Below are positions 32,140 to 39,648 of a stretch of DNA of 64,000 nucleotides, one piece after another. The stretch's first letter is position 1. Every line of letters starts with the position of its first letter. The stretch is from Streptomyces sp. CB09001 (lineage in GTDB: Bacteria > Actinomycetota > Actinomycetes > Streptomycetales > Streptomycetaceae). A model generated the notes under the pieces. The model saw only the letters and a list, made by a program, of their open reading frames with translations, was not told the DNA's origin and made no database searches. The position numbers and the translations under genes are program-made. The stretch spans positions 6,005,001-6,069,000 of the forward strand of contig NZ_CP026730.1 in assembly GCF_003369795.1 (NCBI RefSeq). The letters run 5' to 3'.

Positions 32140-33999
32140 ATGAGTCAGCAGGGGGGAAGGCCCACCGGTCCCACCGGTCCCATCGGACCTGAGGACGACT
32201 GGTGGGGGCAGCTGTACGACGACTCCACCGACGACACCGGCCCCACGGCCGCGCCCGATTCCCTCGACGACCGCTTCGCCTCGGCGGCGGGCACGCTGGC
32301 CCGCGGACCGGCGGCCCCCGGCCCCGGCGAGCCGACGCACCCGACGCCACCACCGTCCCCCACCGCGCCCGAACCGGGACGGCCCTGGTGGTCCCGGACC
32401 CCGCCCGCCGTCCCCGGCCCCCGCACCGGGGACGACGCCCCACGGGGCAGTGCTGGACGCGCCGGGGGAGCGGCGGCCGAGGGCACCGGCTCGGGAGGAC
32501 GCGGCCGGTACGGGTCTCCGGGCTCCCCGGGGGCGGGTGACGGCGGGCCCGGGGACGGTGGGCCCTCGCCGGCTGCCGGGCCGTCCCGGCCCAGGGCTCC
32601 CTGGGAGCCTCCGTCCGCGACATCCGCCGGTCCGAGGAGCTTTCCGGCCGCGGGTCCCGAGCCCGGCGGTACGGGCGCCCCCGGCGCGCGACGGCCCACG
32701 CCCGCCGGAGCTCCGCCGCCGGGTGAACCGTCCGGTCCCGTGGCGCCGGGAGCGGGGTCGGTGTGGTCGGGGAGCGGGCACTCCGGCGCGCCGTCCGTCC
32801 CGGCGGGGGCGCCGCCGGCCGGGAGGACCGGTTCCGCGTCGCCCCCGGTGCCGGGTGCCGGGCGGCCTCCCGCGCCGAGGCGGCCGGACCCGCGTGGACC
32901 GACCACGTCGGGGTCCGGTGCCGGTGACCTCAGAGAGCCGCCCGAGGCGGTTCCGCCGCCCCGGGCCGTGTCCGGCCTGCCCCCGCTTCCGCCGCCCTTC
33001 CTCCCCTCCTCGGACGCCGCCGACCGCGACTACGTCGGCAGCGGGCCGCCCACCTACGACGCCGCGCCCAGCGCGCTGCCGCCCGCCGATCCCGACGGCC
33101 TCGACGGGCTGGTCCCGGACACCGTGCTGGAGGGCGCCCGGTACGGGACGTGCACGCTGCGGGCCGTCTCCGTGCGCGGGGACTCCGCCCGCTACCGGGG
33201 CGAGCCGCGGCGCGACGCGCTGCTCGTCGCCCGGTTCGGCGCGGGCGAGCAGGCGCTGATCCTGGTGGCGATGGCGACCGGCGCCCGTGCCACCGCCGGG
33301 GCGCACCGGGCGGCGGCCGAGGTGTGCCGGTGGATCGGGCGGGCCGTGGGCCGCAGCCACGCCCGGCTCGCCGAGGACCTGCGGGCCGCCCGGCGCGGCG
33401 ACCTGAAGTCCGGCCTGCACCGCCTCACCGACCGCAGCCTCGGCCGGCTCCGGGCGGGGGCCGCCGAACAGGGCCTGGCCCCGGACGAGTACGCGGCCAC
33501 CCTGCGCTGCCTGCTGCTGCCCGCGGACCCCGGGTGCCGCACGCGGGTGTTCTTCGGCGTCGGCGCGGGCGGACTGCTCCGGCTGCGGGACGGCGCCTGG
33601 CAGGACATGGAGCCGGACGCCGGTGACGTCACCGGAGAGCCCGTCCTCGGCTTCGGCTCCGCGCCGAGCGACGCGCCGAGCGAGACGCCCGAGGGCGACC
33701 GGCTCACCATGGACCTCGGCATCACCACGCCCCCGGGCCCGTACGACGGCCCGCCCGCCGGGCCGCCCCGCGAGCCCTTCCGCTTCCGGGCCTCCGTAGC
33801 CCGCCCGGGTGATGTGCTCCTGATGTGCACCGCGGGCCTCGCCGAGCCACTGCTGAGCGAGCCCGAGCTGGGCGAACTCCTCGCGCGGCGATGGGCGGGC
33901 CGCCCGGCGCCCGGACCGGGGGAGTTCCTCGCGGACAGCGGCGTACGGGTCAAGGGATACGCGGACGACCGTACGGCCGCCGCCGTTTGGGAGGCGTGA
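32140..33999 (+). CDS. PP2C-like protein with long Pro/Gly-rich N-terminus; probable pseudophosphatase
   Basis: A 619-residue cytoplasmic protein. Residues 1-300 are low-complexity Pro/Gly/Ala/Arg, likely disordered. Residues about 320-615 align in layout with PP2C/PPM phosphatases, but the metal-binding DGMGG is replaced by MATGARATAG and the later SDGL by CTAGL; only the final DDRT resembles the usual DN-x-T. Loss of two metal-ligand aspartates suggests no phosphatase activity and a binding or scaffold role. The ribosome site (AGGAG) is very close to the ATG. It ends 28 bases before the pyruvate oxidase gene. Confidence 0.75.
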   Translation: MSQQGGRPTGPTGPIGPEDDWWGQLYDDSTDDTGPTAAPDSLDDRFASAAGTLARGPAAPGPGEPTHPTPPPSPTAPEPGRPWWSRTPPAVPGPRTGDDAPRGSAGRAGGAAAEGTGSGGRGRYGSPGSPGAGDGGPGDGGPSPAAGPSRPRAPWEPPSATSAGPRSFPAAGPEPGGTGAPGARRPTPAGAPPPGEPSGPVAPGAGSVWSGSGHSGAPSVPAGAPPAGRTGSASPPVPGAGRPPAPRRPDPRGPTTSGSGAGDLREPPEAVPPPRAVSGLPPLPPPFLPSSDAADRDYVGSGPPTYDAAPSALPPADPDGLDGLVPDTVLEGARYGTCTLRAVSVRGDSARYRGEPRRDALLVARFGAGEQALILVAMATGARATAGAHRAAAEVCRWIGRAVGRSHARLAEDLRAARRGDLKSGLHRLTDRSLGRLRAGAAEQGLAPDEYAATLRCLLLPADPGCRTRVFFGVGAGGLLRLRDGAWQDMEPDAGDVTGEPVLGFGSAPSDAPSETPEGDRLTMDLGITTPPGPYDGPPAGPPREPFRFRASVARPGDVLLMCTAGLAEPLLSEPELGELLARRWAGRPAPGPGEFLADSGVRVKGYADDRTAAAVWEA

Positions 34000-34027
34000 G
34001 ACCGCTCGCTGTGGCATAGCTGGACCC

Positions 34028-35770
34028 ATGGCCAAACAGAACGTCGCGGAACAGTTCGTCGACATCCTCACCCGCGCCGGGGTCGAGCGCCTCTACGGAG
34101 TGGTCGGGGACAGCCTCAACCCGGTCGTGGACGCCGTGCGCCGCCACTCCGGCATCGAATGGGTGCACGTGCGGCACGAGGAGACCGCAGCCTTCGCCGC
34201 CGGGGCGGAGGCACAGATCACGGGGAAGCTCGCCGCGTGCGCCGGCTCGTGCGGCCCCGGCAACCTCCACCTCATCAACGGGCTCTACGACGCCCACCGC
34301 TCGATGGCCCCCGTCCTCGCCCTCGCCTCCCAGATCCCGTCCAGCGAGATCGGGCTCGGCTTCTTCCAGGAGACCCACCCCGACCAGCTGTTCCGCGAGT
34401 GCAGCCACTACAGCGAGCTGATCTCCAGCCCGAAGCAGATGCCGAGACTGCTGCAGACCGCCATCCAGCACGCCGTCGGCCAGGGCGGCGTCAGCGTCGT
34501 CTCGCTGCCCGGCGACGTCGCGGACGAGCCCGCCCCGGAGAAGGCGGCCGAGACGGCGCTCGTCACCTCCCGGCCCACCGTCCGGCCCGGCGACGAGGAG
34601 ATCGACCGGCTGGTGCGGATGATCGACGACGCCGACAAGGTCACCCTGTTCTGCGGCAGCGGCACCGCCGGCGCGCACGCCGAGGTCATGGAGTTCGCCG
34701 GGAAGCTCAAGGCACCGGTGGGGCACGCCCTGCGGGGCAAGGAGTTCATCCAGTACGACAACCCCTACGACGTCGGCATGAGCGGGCTGCTCGGCTACGG
34801 CGCCGCCTACGAGGCCACCCACGAGTGCGACCTGCTGCTCCTGATCGGCACCGACTTCCCGTACAACGCCTTCCTCCCGAACGACGTGAAGATCGCCCAG
34901 ATCGACGTCCGGCCCGAGCACCTGGGACGGCGCTCCAAACTGGACCTCGCGGTGTGGGGCGACGCGCGGGAGACGCTGCGCTGCCTGATCCCGCGGGTGA
35001 AGGAGAAGAAGAGCCGCCGCTTCCTCGACCGGATGCTGAAGAAGCACGCGGACGCGCTGGAGGGCGTCGTCAAGGCGTACACCCGCAAGGTCGACAAGCA
35101 CGTCCCGATCCACCCCGAGTACGTGGCCGCCCTGCTCGACGAAATGGCCGACGACGACGCGGTGTTCACCGTCGACACCGGGATGTGCAATGTCTGGGCG
35201 GCCCGCTACATCTCGCCCAACGGACGCCGCCGCATCATCGGTTCCTTCTCCCACGGTTCGATGGCGAACGCGCTGCCGATGGCGATCGGCGCCCAGTTCA
35301 CCGACCGGCGCCGGCAGGTCGTGTCGATGTCCGGCGACGGCGGATTCACCATGCTGATGGGCGACTTCCTCACCCTCGTCCAGCACGACCTCCCGGTGAA
35401 GGTCGTCCTCTTCAACAACTCCTCGCTCGGCATGGTGGAGTTGGAGATGCTCGTGGCCGGCCTGCCCTCGCACGGCGTGGCCAACAAGAACCCCGACTTC
35501 GCCGCCGTCGCCGAGGCCTGCGGCGTCTTCGGCGTCAGGGTGGAGAAGCCCAAGGACCTGGCCGGGGCGCTGAAGGCGGCCTTCAAGCACAAGGGCCCCG
35601 CCCTCGTCGACGTCGTCACCGACCCCAACGCCCTGTCCATCCCGCCGAAGATCAGCGCCGACATGGTCACCGGCTTCGCCCTGTCCGCCTCGAAGATCGT
35701 GCTGGACGGCGGCGTCGGACGCATGGTCCAGATGGCCCGTTCGAACCTGCGCAACGTCCCGCGTCCGTGA
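34028..35770 (+). CDS. poxB: pyruvate oxidase / pyruvate dehydrogenase (quinone), ThDP-dependent
   Basis: A 580-residue ThDP and FAD enzyme of the POX group. The catalytic Glu (E51) is in RHEETAAFAAG, and the ThDP-Mg motif begins MSGDGGFTMLMGDF near residue 435 and ends VLFNNSSLGM. The arrangement fits quinone-linked pyruvate decarboxylation to acetate more than acetolactate synthase. The E. coli-type C-terminal membrane-binding helix is not obvious. No regulatory subunit nearby. Confidence 0.9.
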   Translation: MAKQNVAEQFVDILTRAGVERLYGVVGDSLNPVVDAVRRHSGIEWVHVRHEETAAFAAGAEAQITGKLAACAGSCGPGNLHLINGLYDAHRSMAPVLALASQIPSSEIGLGFFQETHPDQLFRECSHYSELISSPKQMPRLLQTAIQHAVGQGGVSVVSLPGDVADEPAPEKAAETALVTSRPTVRPGDEEIDRLVRMIDDADKVTLFCGSGTAGAHAEVMEFAGKLKAPVGHALRGKEFIQYDNPYDVGMSGLLGYGAAYEATHECDLLLLIGTDFPYNAFLPNDVKIAQIDVRPEHLGRRSKLDLAVWGDARETLRCLIPRVKEKKSRRFLDRMLKKHADALEGVVKAYTRKVDKHVPIHPEYVAALLDEMADDDAVFTVDTGMCNVWAARYISPNGRRRIIGSFSHGSMANALPMAIGAQFTDRRRQVVSMSGDGGFTMLMGDFLTLVQHDLPVKVVLFNNSSLGMVELEMLVAGLPSHGVANKNPDFAAVAEACGVFGVRVEKPKDLAGALKAAFKHKGPALVDVVTDPNALSIPPKISADMVTGFALSASKIVLDGGVGRMVQMARSNLRNVPRP

Positions 35771-35898
35771 CCGTACGGACAGCCGGTCCGAATCCGGATG
35801 ACTGGCGAGGGCCCGAACGGGCAAGGCTTTCCCCGTGAAGTTGTTCGACCGGAGCGGGACAGACGGGGGGAGACGACATCAGCGCGCCGACGGGGGAC

Positions 35899-36315
35899 AT
35901 GAAGGAGCAGGCGGTGCCACAGCTCAGGCGGCGGCTCGGCCGGGCGGACCTGCGGGCGGTGCCCGAGGCCCGGCGGGCACTGCGTGAACTGCTGCGGCAC
36001 TGGGGTGGGCCCGGGCAGTCGGAGGTCGCGGAGCTGCTCGCCAGCGAGCTGGTCACCAACGCGCTCGTGCACACCGACGAGGGCGCCGTCCTGACCGCGA
36101 CGGTCGGGCCGCGTGCCCTGCGGGTCGAGGTACGGGACTTCGTGGGCCGGGGCCGGCAGCCCCGGCCGCGCGCACCGCAGCGGGAGGAGAGCACCAACGG
36201 CAGAGGGCTGGTCCTGGTCGAGTCGCTCGCCGACGACTGGGGCGTACAGCCCTGTGAGGTGGGCAAGTCGGTCTGGTTCGAACTGGGCGCGGCAGCGGGT
36301 GCGGAAGCGGCCTGA
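35899..36315 (+). CDS. RsbW-like ATP-binding protein
   Basis: A 138-residue GHKL ATPase. N box ELLASELVTNALVHTDEG, G1 region VRDFVGRG, G2 box NGRGLVLVESLADDWGV. The canonical D-x-G-x-G of G1 is altered (FVGRG), which could affect nucleotide binding. Streptomyces have many of these orphan anti-sigma-like proteins. It is followed by a strong terminator hairpin. Confidence 0.83.
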   Translation: MKEQAVPQLRRRLGRADLRAVPEARRALRELLRHWGGPGQSEVAELLASELVTNALVHTDEGAVLTATVGPRALRVEVRDFVGRGRQPRPRAPQREESTNGRGLVLVESLADDWGVQPCEVGKSVWFELGAAAGAEAA

Positions 36316-36340
36316 GGCGCCGGGCAGACCGGCGCCTCAG
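36312..36340. terminator. bidirectional terminator hairpin
   Basis: A 12-base perfect stem (CTGAGGCGCCGG with CCGGCGCCTCAG) and 5-base loop, starting in the stop codon of the ATPase gene and facing the convergent DUF2637 gene. Confidence 0.85.
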
Positions 36341-36372
36341 ACCATCGGCATCACTTGCGGTGCGCGCTCGGC

Positions 36373-37437
36373 CTAGCCGAACTGCTGCTCCAGGTCCTTG
36401 AGCTTGCGCTCCAGGGAGTCCAGGCGGGGCAGGGCCTGGGTGTCGTCCTCCGCGGTGAGGTCGACGGTCCCCACGGTCATCTGCTCAGACCCGCTCCGCA
36501 CGGGCTGCAGGGAGGGCCGCCGGCTCGCCGCGGGCAGTTGCTCCGGGGTCGATATGGCAGGCTCCGCGGCGGCGCGTTCCGAGCCCCGCTCGACCTGCTG
36601 CACCTCGACCTCGACCTGACGGCCGCCGCGCCCGGGGAAGCCGCGGTGGCCGTGGCCCCGGCTGATCGCCTTGAGCTGCGCCCGCTCCAGCCGCTCCTGC
36701 TCGCGCCGCCGGAGCTTCTTCTCCTCCTTCTGGCGCCGGTCGTCGCGCACCTCCTCGACGGCCTCGTCCAGGCTGCGCACACCCTCCAGGAGCATCAGCG
36801 ACCAGGCGCGGTACGTCTCGCGGGGCGCGCGCAGCCAGCGGACCATGCGGATCTGCGGCAGCGGACGCGGCACCAGGCCCTGCTCGCGCAGGGCGGCCCG
36901 GCGGGTCTGCTTCAGGGCCCGGTCGAACAGCACCGCCGCCGACAGGGACATGCCCGCGAAGAAGTGCGGGGCACCCGCGTGCCCCAGGCCGCGAGGCGCG
37001 TGCACCCAGTTGAACCAGGCCGCGGCGAAGGCGAAGGCCCACACCAGTATCCGCGAGCCGAGCGCCGCGTCTCCGTGGCTGGCCTCGCGCACCGCGAGGA
37101 CGGAGCAGAACATCGCCGCACCGTCGAGACCGAACGGGACCAGGTACTGCCAGCCGCCGCTCAGGCCGAGGTTCTGCTCGCCGAAGCCGACCAGACCGTG
37201 GAAGGAGAGCGCCGCGGCGACCGCGGCACAGCAGAAGAGCAGGACGTAGGAGAAGGTGCCGTAGAGGGCCTCCTTGCGCCGGCGGCGCTCCTCCATGCGC
37301 TCCCACGAGTCGTCCGCGCCCGCGTCCTTCCCCGAGGAACGCTTGCCGCGCGCGAGCACCGCCACCGCCGCCAGCATGCCCAGGAGCAGCACGGCGCCCG
37401 GAAGCAGCCAGTTCAGCGATATGTCGGTCAATCTCAT
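36373..37437 (-). CDS. DUF2637 membrane protein
   Basis: A 354-residue protein. ATG 37437 has AAGGGACC before it. One N-terminal helix (about residues 7-28), a basic linker, then three or four helices (about 60-160) of the DUF2637 core (FHGLVGFGEQNLGL, YLVPFGLDGAAMFCSVLAV). A charged coiled-coil follows (RRQKEEKKLRRREQERLERA), then a disordered tail. DUF2637 is found on actinobacterial chromosomes and plasmids; its role is not established. The 257 bases upstream (37438-37694) contain no gene. Confidence 0.85.
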   Translation of the reverse strand: MRLTDISLNWLLPGAVLLLGMLAAVAVLARGKRSSGKDAGADDSWERMEERRRRKEALYGTFSYVLLFCCAAVAAALSFHGLVGFGEQNLGLSGGWQYLVPFGLDGAAMFCSVLAVREASHGDAALGSRILVWAFAFAAAWFNWVHAPRGLGHAGAPHFFAGMSLSAAVLFDRALKQTRRAALREQGLVPRPLPQIRMVRWLRAPRETYRAWSLMLLEGVRSLDEAVEEVRDDRRQKEEKKLRRREQERLERAQLKAISRGHGHRGFPGRGGRQVEVEVQQVERGSERAAAEPAISTPEQLPAASRRPSLQPVRSGSEQMTVGTVDLTAEDDTQALPRLDSLERKLKDLEQQFG

Positions 37438-37694
37438 CTGGGGTCCCTTGCAGTGGGATAGGGCGTAACGCCCGCCATGGTGGCCCAAACCCAGCGGCCC
37501 TCAGGGGGTTTCGGGGCAAGAGGCCGCCAAGGGAGTGCAGAGGGGGTGCCCAGGGCGGCGTTCTGCTCGAACTGCCGCGTGAGGGGCGGGAGTTGAGTTC
37601 GATTAAGACTACCCGTACGGGTGGTTCCACGGAAAGTTCCCGCGACGTGTGGGGGAGTTGTGGAACAACGCGGACGATCTTAGCTGACGGCCGC

Positions 37695-38540
37695 TCAGCC
37701 CGTCGCGGCGAGCAGCCTGTCCACGCGGTCGGCGTCACAGGTCCGCGGGCAGGTGGCGCAGGTGTCCTCGGGGCGCAGGGTGAAGAACATGCAGCAGCTC
37801 GCCCGGTCCCGGGTGTGCAGCGGTTCGCCGTCCGGCCCCTTCAGCTCGCGGAACGCCGCGTCCCCGACGTACGGCTTGGTCGCGCCCGGCAGCAGCAGCT
37901 CCAGCTCGTGCCGCGCCCGCTCCTGCTCGCCGAGCAGATGGGCGACGTACCACAGGCCTTCGACGACCTCATCGGTCGCCATTCCCCACAGCGCGCGTCC
38001 GCGCCGCCGCATCCGGGGGCCGAATCCGGCCAGGACCGGCTCCAGGTGCTCGGCGACCGCGGCCCGCACCTCGGCGCGCAGCGCCTCCTCGTCGGCGACC
38101 ACCCGCGCGCCGGGCAGGCCGGCGGCGGAGTCGCCGGGGAGGCAGGCGAAGGACGCGGCACGCACCGCCATCCGCCCGAGCGGGAGCCCGGCGGCCGTGC
38201 GGTCGTAGGACACGTGGGCCGCGGGGTGGCGGGGCACCCGGCGGTGCAGGAACCACGGCACGGTGATCAGCAGGCAGGCGGGCCACGCGTACCGGTGCAG
38301 GCCGAAGCTCGCGATCACGTCCGGCCGGGCCCGCTGTCCGTAATCCCGCAGCACCTGGGCCTCGTCCCAGGCCAGGAAGCCCGCCAGCTCCGACCCGCCC
38401 GCGGCGAGGGAGGCGGCCGTGACCCAGCCGTCGCCGCCCGGGACCTCGTCGGCCGCGGCCAGTTCGGTCACGCCCAGCCCGGGGAGGACCTCGTTCAGGC
38501 GCGCGTAGGCGTCCGTGAGGGCCGTGCGGGCGACAGGCAT
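37695..38540 (-). CDS. FhuF-like ferric-siderophore reductase / (2Fe-2S) protein
   Basis: A 281-residue protein. The C-terminal ASCCMFFTLRPEDTCATC segment (a CC pair, then CxxC) is the FhuF-type [2Fe-2S] site. FhuF-family proteins reduce iron in imported siderophores in the cytoplasm. ATG 38540 is used. Thirty-nine bases upstream lies a clear iron box, so it is predicted to be repressed by DmdR/IdeR under iron-replete conditions. Confidence 0.87.
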   Translation of the reverse strand: MPVARTALTDAYARLNEVLPGLGVTELAAADEVPGGDGWVTAASLAAGGSELAGFLAWDEAQVLRDYGQRARPDVIASFGLHRYAWPACLLITVPWFLHRRVPRHPAAHVSYDRTAAGLPLGRMAVRAASFACLPGDSAAGLPGARVVADEEALRAEVRAAVAEHLEPVLAGFGPRMRRRGRALWGMATDEVVEGLWYVAHLLGEQERARHELELLLPGATKPYVGDAAFRELKGPDGEPLHTRDRASCCMFFTLRPEDTCATCPRTCDADRVDRLLAATG

Positions 38541-38578
38541 GCGGGACCACCGATCCACGTCGGGACAACGGGCTGCTT

Positions 38579-38597
38579 AAAGGTAAGCCTTACCTTA
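38579..38597. promoter_or_regulatory. iron box (DmdR/IdeR operator)
   Basis: A 19-base site with perfect arms AAGGTAAG and CTTACCTT around one base; 13 of 19 positions match the Streptomyces iron box TTAGGTTAGGCTAACCTAA. Placed 39 bases before the FhuF-like start and 113 bases before the divergent GntR gene. Confidence 0.85.
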
Positions 38598-38709
38598 CTC
38601 AATATGTTCTTGGATTTGAACTGACGGCCCCTGCGCTTATGGTGCTTGACGGACAGGTGACAACCCGCCGTAATGACCCCAAGTACCGACACGTCCCGCA
38701 GGAGGACCC

Positions 38710-39525
38710 GTGAAGCACAGCGCGCAGGGCGCCGCAAGAACGGGTGCGGGTACGGGTACGGCGGCCGAAGCGGTGCGGATCCCGGTGCAGCCGGGAGCTG
38801 CGGACGGGGCACGGAACCGGGCCCCCGGCGGCGGCGAGCCGGACGGCTCGGCACGCGGCGAGCACACCCACGGCGAACCGCCGCTGCCCCGCCCGCGGGC
38901 CCTCGTCCAGCGTTCCTCCGTGCGCGGGCAGATCCTCGCCGCCCTGCGCTCCGCGCTGGGCACCGGTGAACTGCGGCCCGGCGAGGTCTACTCGGCCCCG
39001 GTGCTCGGCGAGCGGTTCGGCGTCTCGGCCACACCCGTGCGGGAGGCCATGCAGCAGCTCGCCCTGGAGGGCGCCGTCGAGGTCGTCCCCAACCGGGGCT
39101 TCCGCGTCCTCGAACGCGGTGACCGTGAGCTGTCCGAGCTGGCCGAGGTCCGGGCCCTGATCGAGGTCCCGGTGTGGCTCCGGCTGGCCCGCACGGTGCC
39201 CGCCGAGCACTGGGCGGAGCTGCGCCCCCTCGCCGAGGCCACCGTCCGGGCCGCCTCCTCCGGCTGCCCGGCCACCTACGCCGAGGCCGACCGCGCCTTC
39301 CACCGCGCCGTGCTCGTGCTGGCCGGCAACGAACAGCTCGTCCGGATCGCCGGTGACGTGCACCGCCGCGCCCAGTGGCCGCCGGCCGGCTCGCCCTCCG
39401 TGCGCGGCCGGGCCGACCTGGTCGCCGACGCGCACCAGCACACCGCGCTGCTGGACGCGCTGATCGCCGGCGACCCGGACATGGTGCGGGCCCTGGTGGG
39501 GGAGCACTTCACGGGCACGTCGTGA
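38710..39525 (+). CDS. GntR-family (FCD-type) transcriptional regulator
   Basis: A 271-residue regulator. A Gly/Ala/Arg-rich disordered N-terminus (residues 1-60) precedes the winged helix (about 65-130, YSAPVLGERFGVSATPVREAMQQL) and an all-helical FCD effector domain with metal-ligand histidines (FHRAVL, HQHTALL). GTG start with AGGAGGA. It is divergent from the iron-regulated FhuF-like gene, so the iron box might influence it too. Confidence 0.9.
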   Translation: MKHSAQGAARTGAGTGTAAEAVRIPVQPGAADGARNRAPGGGEPDGSARGEHTHGEPPLPRPRALVQRSSVRGQILAALRSALGTGELRPGEVYSAPVLGERFGVSATPVREAMQQLALEGAVEVVPNRGFRVLERGDRELSELAEVRALIEVPVWLRLARTVPAEHWAELRPLAEATVRAASSGCPATYAEADRAFHRAVLVLAGNEQLVRIAGDVHRRAQWPPAGSPSVRGRADLVADAHQHTALLDALIAGDPDMVRALVGEHFTGTS

Positions 39526-39566
39526 GCCGGAGGCCCGGGATGGGTGCACTCGCCGGCGTTTGCCGG

Positions 39567-39602
39567 GTGCCGCTGCGCCCACCCGTGCCGCCCCAGCGGC
39601 AC
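39567..39602. terminator. possible terminator hairpin between convergent gntR-type gene and secDF
   Basis: Arms GTGCCGCTG and CAGCGGCAC with an 18-base loop in the 123-base gap. Large loop, modest support. Confidence 0.35.
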
Positions 39603-39648
39603 GACTGCCCGCAGCGGCGGCGAGCGCCGCGGGCCTGTCTGCCCGCCG

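Noticed and set aside
30685..34071. 1128-codon minus-strand open frame
   Set aside because: Shadow of the TrmB/LuxR and PP2C-like genes; low-complexity Arg/Gly composition.
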